Shown: positions 33,473 to 43,392, counted from the first letter of the stretch. The stretch: 54,921 nt of DNA from Planctomycetota bacterium (GCA_029550925.1 JAKPGL010000202.1:1-54921); one strand, 5' to 3'. Notes: generated from the sequence alone by a model not told the origin. A program made the numbers and translations.

Positions 33473-36199
33473 CTAGGCGTTCTCGACGGTTAAAAGTTTT
33501 CGGACCATCATGGGCAGCACACCGCCGTGCCGATACCACTGCATTTCCAACGGGGTGTCGATGCGGAGCTTAACCTGGAAACGTCGTCCTAGGCCGCCGG
33601 GCGGGACCACTTCTACGTCCATCAACTGGCCCGGCTCCATCTGGTCGTTCAGACCGGAAAACTCAAGCTGCTCTTGGCCGGTCAGGCCCAGACTTTGCCA
33701 ACTTTCTCCGGGCAGGAACTCCAACGGCGCAACCCCCATGCCGACCAGGTTGCTTCGATGGATGCGTTCAAAGCTGCGGGCCAATACGGCGCGGACGCCC
33801 AAGAGGGCAACGCCTTTGGCGGCCCAATCGCGGCTGCTGCCTGTGCCGTATTCCATTCCGGCCAAAATCACCAGTGGCGTTCCCTCTTGCCGGTATCGCA
33901 TGGCCGCCTCGTAGATGGTCATTTGCTCTCCTGACGGGAAATGCCGCGTATAGCCGCCTTCCACCCCGGGGACCAACTGGTTCCGAAGCCGAACGTTGGC
34001 CAATGTGCCCCGGACCATCACCTGATGGTTGCCCCGTCGGGCGCCGTAACTGTTGAACTCTTCGGGCCGAACACCCAACGATTGGAGATACTGCCCGGCC
34101 GGACTGCCAGGAGGAATCGAACCGGCCGGGGAAATATGGTCGGTGGTTACGGAATCGCCCAGCAGGGCCAGGATACGGGCCTTGCGGATCGGTTGGACGC
34201 CCGGCGGGACCAACGTCAGATTTTCGAGAAACGGCGGCTGTTGAATGTAGGTGCTGGCCGGGTCCCAGGCATAGAGCGCCCCTTCCGGCGTGGGCAGGGT
34301 GTTCCACAGCGGCGAGGCCTCCTGCAGGCGGGCGTATTGGCGACGGAACATTTCCGGCAATATGACCTCCAGGGCCTTGGCGATCTCTTTCTCTGTAGGC
34401 CAGATGTCCTGCAAAAAGACCGGTCGGCCGGTTGCATCGACGCCGATCGGTTCGGTTTGGAAGTCGATATCGATCCGACCAGCCAAGGCGTAGGCGACCA
34501 CCAGCGGCGGGCTGGCCAGATAATTGGCCCGCACCAGAGGATGGATGCGCCCCTCGAAGTTTCGGTTGCCGCTCAGCACAGCGGCCACAACCAGCCGATG
34601 CTCCTGAATGGCCTGGGCAACCGGCGCCGGCAACGGCCCGCTATTGCCGATGCACGTCGCACATCCATACCCCACCGTATGAAAGCCCAAGGTTTCCAAC
34701 GGCCTGTCCAACCCGGCGGCGGCTAAATAGGCGCTCACCGCCCGAGAACCCGGGGCCAAACTGGTTTTCACCCACGGCGGCGTGCGCAGCCCCCGCCGAA
34801 CCGCTTTGTCGGCCAGCAGACCGGCGGCCGCCATGAGCGCCGGATTGCTCGTATTGGTGCAACTGGTAATGGAGGCCAACACCACGGCGCCGTGGCAAAG
34901 CCGGACTTTTTCGCCGCCGCAATGGATTTCTACCTTTTGGTCGGCTTGCTCGGCCGATAGACCAAAACCCCGCTGATCCACCGGCGCTTGCAGGGCCTCT
35001 CGGAACGCTTTCGTCATCTGTAGGAGCGGTGTTCGGTCCTGGGGACGTTTCGGCCCGGCCAGACAGGACGCCACTGTGCCAAGGTCCAGCGTAAGCGTCT
35101 GAGAGTACTCCGGTGTGGGGGCGTCGGCGGATCGCCAGAGCATCTGTTCTTTCGTATATCTTTCCACCAGTTGGACGTGCTCTTCCGGTCGGCCTGTCTG
35201 CCGAAGATACGCCAACGTCTGCTCGTCGAAGGGGAAATAGCCCATCGTGGCGCCGTATTCGGGGGCCATATTGGCCAGGACGGCCCGGTCCGGAACGGTC
35301 ATCTCGCTAAGACTGGGGCCGAAGAATTCGACAAACTTGCCGACCACGCCCAATTGCCGAAGCCGCTGGGTGAGCGTCAGCACCAAATCCGTGGCCGTCA
35401 CCCCGGCGGGAAGCCGACCCACCAACTCCACGCCCACCACTTCCGGCAGCAGCATACCCATCGGTTGGCCGAGCATTACGGCTTCGGCCTCGATGCCGCC
35501 CACGCCCCAACCGACCACACCCAGACCGTTGATCATGGTCGTGTGGCTATCCGTGCCCACCAAGGAATCCGGAAAAGCCGTTGGCCCGGCAGAGTCTTTT
35601 TGGACAACGACGCATTGGGCCAGAAACTCCAGATTCACCTGATGGATGATGCCGACCGAAGGCGGGATGACGCGAAAATTCTGAAAAGCTTTCTGCGCCC
35701 ACCGCAAAAAGGTGTATCGTTCCTGGTTGCGTTGGAACTCCAGGGCCACATTTTTTGTCAGGGCGTCCGGCGAACCAAAAAAATCTACCTGGAGCGAATG
35801 ATCAATCACGAGATCGACGGGTCGGAGTGGATTGACCCGCTGCGGATCGCCGCCCAGCCGGGCAACGGCTGCCCGCATCGCCGCCAAATCGGCCGCACAA
35901 GGCACCCCGGTAAAATCCTGCAACAACACCCGGGCGGGCAGAAACGGCGCCTCGACCCTCGGCAAATCCTTCGGACGCCAGCGAGCCCATCGCTCCACAT
36001 CCTCAGGCTGGACCTCTCGGCCATTACAATGACGAAGGGCCGATTCTAAAAGAATCCGAATGCAATACGGCAACCGGTCCAGATGGGTCCACCCCAACTC
36101 TTCTAGCCGAGCAAGCCGATAGATGCCTACCTTCCCGCTCGGCCCGGCCAATTGGCTTCGGGCGTTCAATAGGTCTGGTGTTCGTTCCGAGGTGCTCAT
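33473..36199 (-). CDS. acnA: Aconitate hydratase
   Basis: Aconitase isomerises citrate and isocitrate in the TCA cycle. The 908-residue protein matches AcnA/IRP-type aconitases in length and order: VLLQDFTGVPC near the start, SLVGTDSHTTMINGLGVVGWG, cluster cysteines in ITSCTNTSNP and YGCATCIGNSGP, and the swivel domain with EFNSYGARRGNHQVM and YGTGSSRDWAAKG. All three cluster ligands are present. It begins 31 bp beyond the GT2 stop in reverse order and may lead that transcript. A TACAAT hexamer upstream of the ATG is a possible -10. Confidence 0.96.
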   Translation of the reverse strand: MSTSERTPDLLNARSQLAGPSGKVGIYRLARLEELGWTHLDRLPYCIRILLESALRHCNGREVQPEDVERWARWRPKDLPRVEAPFLPARVLLQDFTGVPCAADLAAMRAAVARLGGDPQRVNPLRPVDLVIDHSLQVDFFGSPDALTKNVALEFQRNQERYTFLRWAQKAFQNFRVIPPSVGIIHQVNLEFLAQCVVVQKDSAGPTAFPDSLVGTDSHTTMINGLGVVGWGVGGIEAEAVMLGQPMGMLLPEVVGVELVGRLPAGVTATDLVLTLTQRLRQLGVVGKFVEFFGPSLSEMTVPDRAVLANMAPEYGATMGYFPFDEQTLAYLRQTGRPEEHVQLVERYTKEQMLWRSADAPTPEYSQTLTLDLGTVASCLAGPKRPQDRTPLLQMTKAFREALQAPVDQRGFGLSAEQADQKVEIHCGGEKVRLCHGAVVLASITSCTNTSNPALMAAAGLLADKAVRRGLRTPPWVKTSLAPGSRAVSAYLAAAGLDRPLETLGFHTVGYGCATCIGNSGPLPAPVAQAIQEHRLVVAAVLSGNRNFEGRIHPLVRANYLASPPLVVAYALAGRIDIDFQTEPIGVDATGRPVFLQDIWPTEKEIAKALEVILPEMFRRQYARLQEASPLWNTLPTPEGALYAWDPASTYIQQPPFLENLTLVPPGVQPIRKARILALLGDSVTTDHISPAGSIPPGSPAGQYLQSLGVRPEEFNSYGARRGNHQVMVRGTLANVRLRNQLVPGVEGGYTRHFPSGEQMTIYEAAMRYRQEGTPLVILAGMEYGTGSSRDWAAKGVALLGVRAVLARSFERIHRSNLVGMGVAPLEFLPGESWQSLGLTGQEQLEFSGLNDQMEPGQLMDVEVVPPGGLGRRFQVKLRIDTPLEMQWYRHGGVLPMMVRKLLTVENA

Positions 36200-36441
36200 C
36201 GTTGTCCAATAGAATCAGGGAAAAACGAAACAAAGCCTCCAACTCCCCAGTCAGGTCTATTGTACTAGGGAGAATAGGAAATTGTTGCCTTTAACGCGGT
36301 TTTCCACAAGACCTGGCAGCCTTGGAGGCGGAGAATTTTTCTGGCGCGAGGACCATGACGCCAATGGCCTGCCCGTTTGCTCCTGAACATGCGGAGGGCC
36401 AAGAGGTTCCCCAAAATCTGCCGTTGGGACGGCGGGCCGGC

Positions 36442-37920
36442 TCAGCCGTAACACGGGGATTTTTCGAGCAATTCATCTGTTTCGGACGGTCTTTTGGGTA
36501 CCGTAAAGTAAAAGGTGGTCCCCTCGCCGGGCGTCGATTTGCACCAGATGCGGCCTCCGTGGCGTTCGACGATCCGTTTGCAGATGGCCAGCCCGATTCC
36601 TGTCCCCGGATACCTATGCTCGTCATGGAGCCGTTCAAAGATCACAAAAATCCGCTCTTGGTCCTCCGGCGCAATTCCGATGCCGTTGTCCCGAACGGCA
36701 AATACCCATTCGTCGGCGTTCTCTTGACATGAAATATGGACCTTCGGCGGCCGGCCTTCGGCGTGGAACTTCACCGCATTGCCGATGAGATTCTGAAACA
36801 GCTCCAACAGGAGCGTAGCATCGGCAATCACAAGGGGCAATTCGTCCCTGGTAATTTCTGCCTTTGTTTCTTCGATGGCCGCCTGCAAATTCTGGATCGC
36901 TTCCTCCACCACCCGCTTCGCATCCACCCGTTCAAAATTGGCCCCTCGCGTTCCTACCCGACAATGAGACAACAGATCATTAATCATCCGCTGGAGGCGT
37001 TGGCAGGCGTCCAACGAAAGGTCCAGCAACGATCGTTCCGAAGGTTCAAGGCGATTTCGGAGCCTGCCGCCCAACGCTTGCAAATAGGCGCCCATCATTC
37101 GCAGGGGCTCTTGCAGATCGTGCGAAACGCTATAGGCAAATTGCATTAGGTCCCGATTGGAACGCTGGAGTTCGGCGGTTCGTTCGGCAATGCGTCGTTC
37201 GAGTTCCTCTTGGCTTTTTCGAAGGATTTCCTCGGCTTGGCGACGTTCGGTAATATCGGTAATAAATCCTTCCAAAGCGATCACTTTACCTTGAGGATCC
37301 AGTACCGCGGCGCCTTGTTCCCAGACCCATTTCTCCTCGCCCTGGGCCGTGCGAATCCGATAGATGAGCTGAAAGGGTTCGCCCGCGGCAATGGCCCGTT
37401 GAACATTGTCATAGACCTGTTGCCGGTATTCCGGCACAATGACATCCGCGTAAGAAAGACGTCGATTGCCGATCAGGTCTTCGGGCCGATAACCGGTCAG
37501 GGCCAGACAGCCGTCGCTCACATACTCCATCGTCCACTGCGGATCGTTCTGGCACCGATAGGCCATGCCGGGCAAGTTTTTCATCAGGGCCGACAAGGCC
37601 CGTTGGCTTTCTCGCAGGTCGGCTTCCGAACGGGCGATCTCGGTAAAAAAAGGCCCTAACCGAGCCACCCCGATGAGCAATAGAATGGAAATTACTAAAG
37701 CAATCAGTTCTATCCCCCAGGAAATCCTACCTCCGGGGATGCCCTCCAGATGGACGCCCAAGGTCAGCACACGTCGCAGGGCCATTAGCCCCATCGCCGC
37801 GGTAATCACGCCCCACGGCCACCGCTGCTTCGGCACTTCCAATACCTGCCGGAGGGCCAAGACCACAGCCGCCAACTGCACCAGGATCGAACTGAGTAAT
37901 ACGAGCGTCGTCCAGTCCAC
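36442..37920 (-). CDS. PAS-domain sensor histidine kinase
   Basis: The 492-residue protein has three N-terminal membrane segments (TTLVLLSSILVQLAAVVLAL, WGVITAAMGLMAL, WGIELIALVISILLLIGV). A PAS/PAC domain of about 120 residues (MAYRCQNDPQWTMEYVSDGC ... ITDITERRQAEE), a coiled coil, the H-box SVSHDLQEPLRMM with phospho-acceptor His267, and a HATPase domain (N-box LIGNAVKFH, DNGIGIAPEDQERIF, GTGIGLAICKRIVERHGG) follow. I prefer GTG at 37920, 7 nt after AAAGGA; TTG at 37941 is possible. No response regulator is adjacent; a single-domain receiver lies at 43717. Confidence 0.9.
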   Translation of the reverse strand: MDWTTLVLLSSILVQLAAVVLALRQVLEVPKQRWPWGVITAAMGLMALRRVLTLGVHLEGIPGGRISWGIELIALVISILLLIGVARLGPFFTEIARSEADLRESQRALSALMKNLPGMAYRCQNDPQWTMEYVSDGCLALTGYRPEDLIGNRRLSYADVIVPEYRQQVYDNVQRAIAAGEPFQLIYRIRTAQGEEKWVWEQGAAVLDPQGKVIALEGFITDITERRQAEEILRKSQEELERRIAERTAELQRSNRDLMQFAYSVSHDLQEPLRMMGAYLQALGGRLRNRLEPSERSLLDLSLDACQRLQRMINDLLSHCRVGTRGANFERVDAKRVVEEAIQNLQAAIEETKAEITRDELPLVIADATLLLELFQNLIGNAVKFHAEGRPPKVHISCQENADEWVFAVRDNGIGIAPEDQERIFVIFERLHDEHRYPGTGIGLAICKRIVERHGGRIWCKSTPGEGTTFYFTVPKRPSETDELLEKSPCYG

Positions 37921-38017
37921 TGGCAGGTCCTTTTGGCCCAATGGGGGTCCCTGCCTGACTCACTCCGCCATAGCGACCCCTCCCACAAGTAACAAACCCC
38001 TTCTTGGCAGGGTAAAG

Positions 38018-38091
38018 CGCGCCCGGAGGGATTCGAACCCCCAACCGTCGGTTCCGAAGACCGATGCGCTATCCAGTTGCGCTACGGGCGC
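38018..38091 (-). tRNA. tRNA-Arg(TCG)
   Basis: The 74-nt cloverleaf on the minus strand has acceptor GCGCCCG/CGGGCGC, a D-arm with CTGGATAGCGC, anticodon stem TCGGT/ACCGA with loop CTTCGGA (anticodon TCG), and T-arm GGGGTTCGAATCCC. CCA is not encoded. Its decoding of CGA and perhaps CGG is inferred. Confidence 0.93.
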
Positions 38092-38121
38092 ACGAGGCGA
38101 CAATCCGATTCCGAAACAGAT

Positions 38122-38127
38122 ATTATA
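38122..38127 (-). promoter_or_regulatory. Candidate -10 box of tRNA-Arg
   Basis: A perfect TATAAT on the minus strand ends 30 nt before the tRNA 5' end. The -35 region is weak by eye. Confidence 0.45.
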
Positions 38128-38424
38128 ACCAGAAAAATAGGGCAGAGAAGACCCCCTGTTCGGTGTATATTTTTACGGGTCTTTCCCAGAAAGACTCCTT
38201 GTCCCCTTCCTTCTCGTAATTTTAATCGCTCTATTGGGTAGAAGCAACCCCCCCGGATAGAGAAAAAATAATACATCGTGGTATTGTCTTCCCCCCTAAA
38301 CTAGGTGGATTCTATCGGCGAAGGCCCCCCTATATCTTGTGGATAAAAACGCTTCCGCCCTCAATAAATTGCGGTAGCGCCCCCCATACCCGAACCAGAC
38401 AACCAATCCTGGGTGCTGGTCTCT
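38128..38424. other. A+T-rich gap without a gene
   Basis: Between the symporter stop and tRNA-Arg I see only the tRNA promoter region and runs of C (for example CCCCCCCGG near 38252). No open frame has a credible start or family. Confidence 0.4.
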
Positions 38425-40515
38425 TTATCCGTTGAAATACAAGTACGCGGCCAGGATAGCGCCCAGCACCACGACCGAAGCGGCCACTTCTCCCCACCCC
38501 CAACTGGCCCTCGACCGGGCCCGATCCTCTTCGGTCAATGTTCCAAAGGTCAGTCCCCGAATCCGTTCCTCGGCCGGCGGCGCCGTCAGGTAGCTCACCA
38601 AAAACATCACCCCCACACTCACCAAAAACACCAGCAGACTGTAGTACTGGAAGTAAATCTGATTGACAATCCACAAAAACGAACCCACTGGATACCCTTG
38701 CTCAAAACCGTGCAACTTCAGCGCCACCGGCGTATCCACCGCCAGCCGAAAGACACCCAAGGCAAACCCTACCACCAACGCCGCCAAACACCCCTTCGCA
38801 TTGAGCCGCTTGTTGAACACCCCGAAGAAAAAGACCACAAAAATCGGCGGGGCCAGATATCCTTGCACCGTCTGCAAATAATCATACAATCCCCGGGCGC
38901 CCTGAATGACCGGCACCCAGGCCAACCCGATCAGCACCATCGCCGTCGTGGCTGTTCGACCGATCCAGACCAACTGGTGTTGCGAGGCCGACGGCCGAAA
39001 CTTCTGGTAGAAATCCATAGTAAATAAAGTAGAACTGGCGTTAAATACGCCTGCCAGCGAGCTCATCAGGGCGGCCAACAACCCCGCCACCACCACACCC
39101 CGCACACCGATCGGCAACACATGGGCCACCATGAGCGGGAAGGCGGCCTGGCACTGTTCGGCCACGGCCCGGCCGTTTGCGTCCACCAAGTGGACCAGTC
39201 CCGGGTGCCCCCGGCTTGCCAGGGCAAAACAGATCATCCCCGGAATGATAAAGATAAACACCGGAAGCAGCTTCAGATACGAGGCGAAGATGCTGCCCCG
39301 CCGGGCTTCTCGCTCGTTCGGTGCGCCGAGTGCCCGCTGGACAATATATTGATCCGTACACCAATACCAAAGCCCAATGATCGGCGCACAAAACAGCATC
39401 CCAAGCCAAGGATAATTCCCGTTAAAATACCAGGCCATCCGGATTACCTTTTGGCCGTCCCGTTCCTCCTCCTGTCGGACCGGCGCCCAAGTACCTTCGA
39501 CTTTCTTGCCGTCGATTTCTTTGGGAATCAGAGGCTTCCAGAGGTTGAATCCCTCGTTGTAGCCCACCTCCACCTGGGAGCCGGGATACGGGGCCTTTCG
39601 CAGCTCCTGCCAACCGCCCAGTTCCGCCAGACCATACACGGTAACCAGCACCGACCCGATAATCAGCACCAGCGTCTGCAAGGCTTCCGTGTAAGCCACC
39701 GCCCGCAATCCGCCCAGCACCGTATAAAGTCCTGTAAACAAAATCACCAGCACCGACCCGATCCAAAAGCTATCAAAGACATATCCCCCGATTTCCAGCC
39801 GAAGCTCCGGCAGCAATGTCCGGAACACCACGCCCCCGGCGAAAATCCCCACGGCGATTTTCGTCAAAATATATGCGACCAACGAAATGATCGAGAGCAC
39901 CCACCGGGCTGTGGCCGAGTACCGCCGCTCCAAAAACTCCGGCATGGTAAACACCATCGACCGACAATAGAACGGCACCATGACCCAGGCCAGGACCAAA
40001 AGACACCAGGCGTGGAGTTCATAATGGGCCATAGCCACCCCGTCCGTACACCCGGAACCGGCCAAGCCGACCAGGTGCTCCGAACCGATATTGGACGAAA
40101 AGATCGAGGCGCCCACGATCAGCCAGCCCAGATGCCGACCTGCCAGGAAATAGTCGTCGGCCGTGTCTCGACTTTTGCGGACCGAGTACCAGGTCAGAAG
40201 TAGAAGCACCAGAAAATAGCCGGCCAGCACCGCCCAATCGACCGCGCCCAAAACGGATCGGCCCGGAACCGGTCCCGCAGCGGGCGTTGGTTCCTTTGTT
40301 GCCGCCGATGCAGCTTCCGGAGCAAGGGGGGTGGTTTCGCCAGCGGTCGGCTTGGCAACCGCCGATCTGTCCCTCTCCGCCGCCGCCCGTCCTACAGGCG
40401 CCGGCCCTGGAGCAGCTTTCACGCCGTGCGCCCATCCGAACAGGACTACCGCCGCCCCCACTATTCCGCTGATCCACCGTCGGTGGTTGACGCTCCGCCG
40501 ATGTGTCTGGTGCAT
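38425..40515 (-). CDS. Sodium/solute symporter family (SGLT-type) transporter
   Basis: The 696-residue membrane protein belongs to the SSS/SLC5 family. Signature segments are YFLVLLLLTWYSVRKSRDTA, DDYFLAGRHLGWLIVGASIF, SSNIGSEHLVGLAGSG, and MPEFLERRYS, with about 13-14 membrane helices. SNIGSEHLVG resembles the sodium-dependent sugar symporters such as vSGLT. It is unusual in having a signal-like N-terminus (residues 10-35) and a Pro/Ala/Thr-rich linker of about 50 residues before the first core helix. GAGGAG with 7-nt spacing supports the start. Sugar specificity is inferred from motif and the nearby FGGY kinase. Confidence 0.9.
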   Translation of the reverse strand: MHQTHRRSVNHRRWISGIVGAAVVLFGWAHGVKAAPGPAPVGRAAAERDRSAVAKPTAGETTPLAPEAASAATKEPTPAAGPVPGRSVLGAVDWAVLAGYFLVLLLLTWYSVRKSRDTADDYFLAGRHLGWLIVGASIFSSNIGSEHLVGLAGSGCTDGVAMAHYELHAWCLLVLAWVMVPFYCRSMVFTMPEFLERRYSATARWVLSIISLVAYILTKIAVGIFAGGVVFRTLLPELRLEIGGYVFDSFWIGSVLVILFTGLYTVLGGLRAVAYTEALQTLVLIIGSVLVTVYGLAELGGWQELRKAPYPGSQVEVGYNEGFNLWKPLIPKEIDGKKVEGTWAPVRQEEERDGQKVIRMAWYFNGNYPWLGMLFCAPIIGLWYWCTDQYIVQRALGAPNEREARRGSIFASYLKLLPVFIFIIPGMICFALASRGHPGLVHLVDANGRAVAEQCQAAFPLMVAHVLPIGVRGVVVAGLLAALMSSLAGVFNASSTLFTMDFYQKFRPSASQHQLVWIGRTATTAMVLIGLAWVPVIQGARGLYDYLQTVQGYLAPPIFVVFFFGVFNKRLNAKGCLAALVVGFALGVFRLAVDTPVALKLHGFEQGYPVGSFLWIVNQIYFQYYSLLVFLVSVGVMFLVSYLTAPPAEERIRGLTFGTLTEEDRARSRASWGWGEVAASVVVLGAILAAYLYFNG

Positions 40516-40688
40516 AGGACTACTCCTCTAGGCAAGGTCCCGGAAATCCCTCGAGCGATTTTCCACCGCAGAGAATTGGGCGTGATTATAAACCATCGGC
40601 AGCGCGGGGAACAGTAACCCTTCCCTTCCAAGCTGGTTGAAGACGCCCCTGAAACCGGCGGCTATGCGGCCGAAAAAAACAGGCCAGC

Positions 40689-41243
40689 TTACGGGAAGAG
40701 GTCCGGCTGCTGCGAGAGCGGCGGCAGACGGGCGTCTTTGTCCGAAAGGATCGCTTCTTCCGACCTGATGGGCCAGGCGATTCCTAAGGCCGGGTCTCCC
40801 CAGAACACGCCCCGTTCATGCTGGGGACTGTAGTAATTGCTCGTCTTGTAATGAACTTCCGTATCCGGTTCTAACACGGCAAACCCGTGGGCAAATCCCT
40901 CCGGCACGAAGAGATGACGGCCTTCCGAGGCCGAAAGCACCATCGCTACATGCTGGCCGAAGGTGGTCGAACTGCGCCGCAGATCGACCGCCACATCGAA
41001 AATCGCCCCCCGAACCACCCAAATCAACTTCGCCTGCCCAGCCGGCGGAACCTGATAATGCAGCCCCCGCACGACCCCCCGGAACCGAGAAACCGAAACG
41101 TTATCCTGGACAAACTCGACGGCCAGTCCCGCTTCGGCAAACCGTCGCTTATGATACGTCTCGCAGAAAAACCCCCGGGCGTCCGTAAACCGCCGGGGCG
41201 TAATCAGTTTGATCTCTGGAATCGCCGCAGAACACACTTCCAT
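40689..41243 (-). CDS. rmlC: dTDP-4-dehydrorhamnose 3,5-epimerase
   Basis: RmlC epimerises dTDP-4-keto-6-deoxyglucose in dTDP-rhamnose synthesis. The 184-residue cupin shows ARGFFCETYHKRRFAEAG, the catalytic-His segment GVVRGLHYQVPP, AIFDVAVDLRRSS and VPEGFAHGFAVLEPDTEVHY. Length is normal. AGGAG with 8-nt spacing supports the start. It is about 7 kb from rmlA and rmlD on the same strand, split from them by acnA, the kinase, tRNA-Arg and the symporter. rmlB is missing from the window. Confidence 0.95.
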   Translation of the reverse strand: MEVCSAAIPEIKLITPRRFTDARGFFCETYHKRRFAEAGLAVEFVQDNVSVSRFRGVVRGLHYQVPPAGQAKLIWVVRGAIFDVAVDLRRSSTTFGQHVAMVLSASEGRHLFVPEGFAHGFAVLEPDTEVHYKTSNYYSPQHERGVFWGDPALGIAWPIRSEEAILSDKDARLPPLSQQPDLFP

Positions 41244-41400
41244 CCGAATTGCTCCTGCCCAGGCGTGCTAAGGGAACCGAAATCCGTAGGAAGCCACGCT
41301 CCCTACGTCCTACCCCACTGGCTGCTCTCTACTCCCCGCCCAAACGTCGCTGCCTTACGCCGAGCGGCTCGGCTGCGGGCTTTCCGCCTTCCGTCCTTTG

Positions 41401-42954
41401 CTATCGGGCCAGTTTTTGGATGCGTTTTTCAAAGTCGGCCAGGCCCTTCTGGTACGGTTCGATCCATTCCGGCGTAGGATCGACGGGTTCCCGGAATTTC
41501 ACCAGGACGGCCACGGCGTCGGCCACCTGGAAAGGTTCCGGATCGCCTTGCTGACGACGACGATGGGTTTCCAAGGCGGCCAAAGCGGTAACCGCGGCGC
41601 CCAGAGCGGGACCTTCGTCCGAAACAAGCCGCTCTAACCGACGGCCCAGCACCGACGCCAAAATCCGGCACATCAGGTCGCTTCGGGCAATTCCGCCGGA
41701 AACGGTAATGCGGGTAATGGTTTGGCCGGCCTCCTCATGCTCCCGAATACCCAGGGCGATCAAGTAGGCAATGGCTTCTAGGCAAGCCCGGAACTTGACG
41801 CCTCCTTGGTGTGGTTCTTTGGGCACCCAACGGAAGCAGGGCTTGGAAATACGGCGTGACGGCTCCGGCGCCACGAACGGCAGGACCGACACGCCCTGGC
41901 AACCGGGCGGAACCTTCTGGGCCTGATGTTCCAATTTTTCAAACGGCGGCTTTTCGCCAAAGACATGGTGGAGCAGGCCCGCCCCGTTGTTGTAGCACCG
42001 CATCCACAGATACGGTCCCCAGTTCAGACGCATCACATCTAAACTGCCCCCTTGCGGCGGCTGTCGGCCTGAAGAGTTGACCACCGCGGAATTGCCCAAC
42101 ACCACCGCGACCTGGCCCGCCTCCACCGCGCCGCCGCCCACCAGGCCCGCCTGTTGATCGTCCGAGGTGGGAAAGACCAACGGCCGATGGTCCAACGAAA
42201 CGCCTGCTTCCAGGGCCAGGTGCTCGGCCAAAGGCCCGATCGGCTCAAACTGATCTACAATCCGGGGCAATTGGTCCCAGGCCAATTGCCGATACTCCTC
42301 TTTGGCCAGGCACTGCAACATCCGGCGCTCCCATTGGCCGGTCCGAAGGTCCATCAGGCCGGTCGAGGCGGCTGAAGAGATGCTGATGACATCGAAATTG
42401 CCGGTCATCCAACCGGCGGCCAACGGGCCATGCGGCAAAATCCGCCAGGTCCGCCGCCAATCTGCCTCCGGCAGACAGGCTTCGTCTTTGACCAGATGGC
42501 TGAGCGAGTAGCGGATGGCCCACGGGCCGCCGATCAGTTCTCGAACTTTCTTTTGCCCGCCCAGGCGACGAAGACCCCGGCTGTGGTACAGGGCCAAGGT
42601 GTGGTCGTTCCAGCAGATGGCCCGGCGGACTTGCACTCGGTCCCGGTCGATCCGGCCTGCAGTGTGATGGGTGGCGGAGATGCCGGCAGCGGCCCAATCG
42701 TCCAATCGGCCGATTTCTTTGAGTCGGGCGGCAATGGCCCGAATACTGGCCCGCACCTGACCCTCCAGTTGCATCAGGTTCAGTTCCGACAAGCCCTCTT
42801 CGGGCGGATCACCCCGCCACAAGTCCGTCGGCAGCCGTACCGAAGCAACTCCCTCCCCCTGAAGATTAAACGCCAAAAACTTCACCGCCCCCGTACTGAA
42901 ATCCGCTCCGGTAATAATGGCCGTTTCTGGCACACAACGCAGACTCTGAGCCAT
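41401..42954 (-). CDS. FGGY-family carbohydrate kinase
   Basis: The 517-residue protein has the two actin-like domains of FGGY kinases. The N-terminal phosphate motif reads GADFSTGAVKFLAFN, followed by GISATHHTAGRIDRD, and the second domain shows VVLGNSAVVNSSG and the adenosine motif TVSGGIARSDLMCRILASVL, DEGPALGAAVTA. It phosphorylates a sugar or polyol; xylulokinase is the closest impression but ribulokinase- or glycerol-kinase-like substrates are possible. AAAGGA upstream supports the ATG. It sits upstream of rmlC on the same strand and near the sugar symporter, consistent with import then phosphorylation. Confidence 0.85.
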   Translation of the reverse strand: MAQSLRCVPETAIITGADFSTGAVKFLAFNLQGEGVASVRLPTDLWRGDPPEEGLSELNLMQLEGQVRASIRAIAARLKEIGRLDDWAAAGISATHHTAGRIDRDRVQVRRAICWNDHTLALYHSRGLRRLGGQKKVRELIGGPWAIRYSLSHLVKDEACLPEADWRRTWRILPHGPLAAGWMTGNFDVISISSAASTGLMDLRTGQWERRMLQCLAKEEYRQLAWDQLPRIVDQFEPIGPLAEHLALEAGVSLDHRPLVFPTSDDQQAGLVGGGAVEAGQVAVVLGNSAVVNSSGRQPPQGGSLDVMRLNWGPYLWMRCYNNGAGLLHHVFGEKPPFEKLEHQAQKVPPGCQGVSVLPFVAPEPSRRISKPCFRWVPKEPHQGGVKFRACLEAIAYLIALGIREHEEAGQTITRITVSGGIARSDLMCRILASVLGRRLERLVSDEGPALGAAVTALAALETHRRRQQGDPEPFQVADAVAVLVKFREPVDPTPEWIEPYQKGLADFEKRIQKLAR

Positions 42955-43212
42955 ACGTTATCCTTTCCTTTTGCGCGCAGAAAGAACCACCCTGCTATGC
43001 TCCTTCTTTTGACCGGCTCCGTGATTACCCCCTTTTTAGAGAAACCCCTAGGATTTGACAAGTGCCTGGGAAAAACAGCCCTAATGGCCCATTCTCCAGG
43101 GAATTTGACAACGTGGGGAAGAAACGTAGGCTTGAGGAAGAGGTCTTTTAGTAAAAATGCCACTTAAGAGTTAGCTAAGACCCCCCCCTAAGATATGTGT
43201 GAGGGTTTTCCC

Positions 43213-43392
43213 ATGAAGCTTTTTACTCTTAGACGATGCCTGAAAGAGGAACAAGCTGCTACCAGCGTTGAATATGCCGTCATGCTGGCGCTGATCTTAA
43301 TGGTGGTGATCGCCGGAATTGCCGCTTTAGGCGGGGAATCGCATACCCTTTGGGGCTGGATTCAGGAAAGAATCGAGGCGTTCATGTTCTAA
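43213..43392 (+). CDS. Flp/Fap-type pilin
   Basis: The 59-residue protein begins MKLFTLRRCLKEEQAATSVE, with the Flp signature ATSVEYAVMLALILMVVIAG and a short C-terminal tail. The leader is normally removed by a TadV-like prepilin peptidase before the Ala-Thr; here the residue before the cleavage position is Ala rather than Gly. No other Tad genes are in the window, so the pilin is separated from its assembly machinery. GAGGG 7 nt upstream supports ATG 43213. Confidence 0.88.
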   Translation: MKLFTLRRCLKEEQAATSVEYAVMLALILMVVIAGIAALGGESHTLWGWIQERIEAFMF

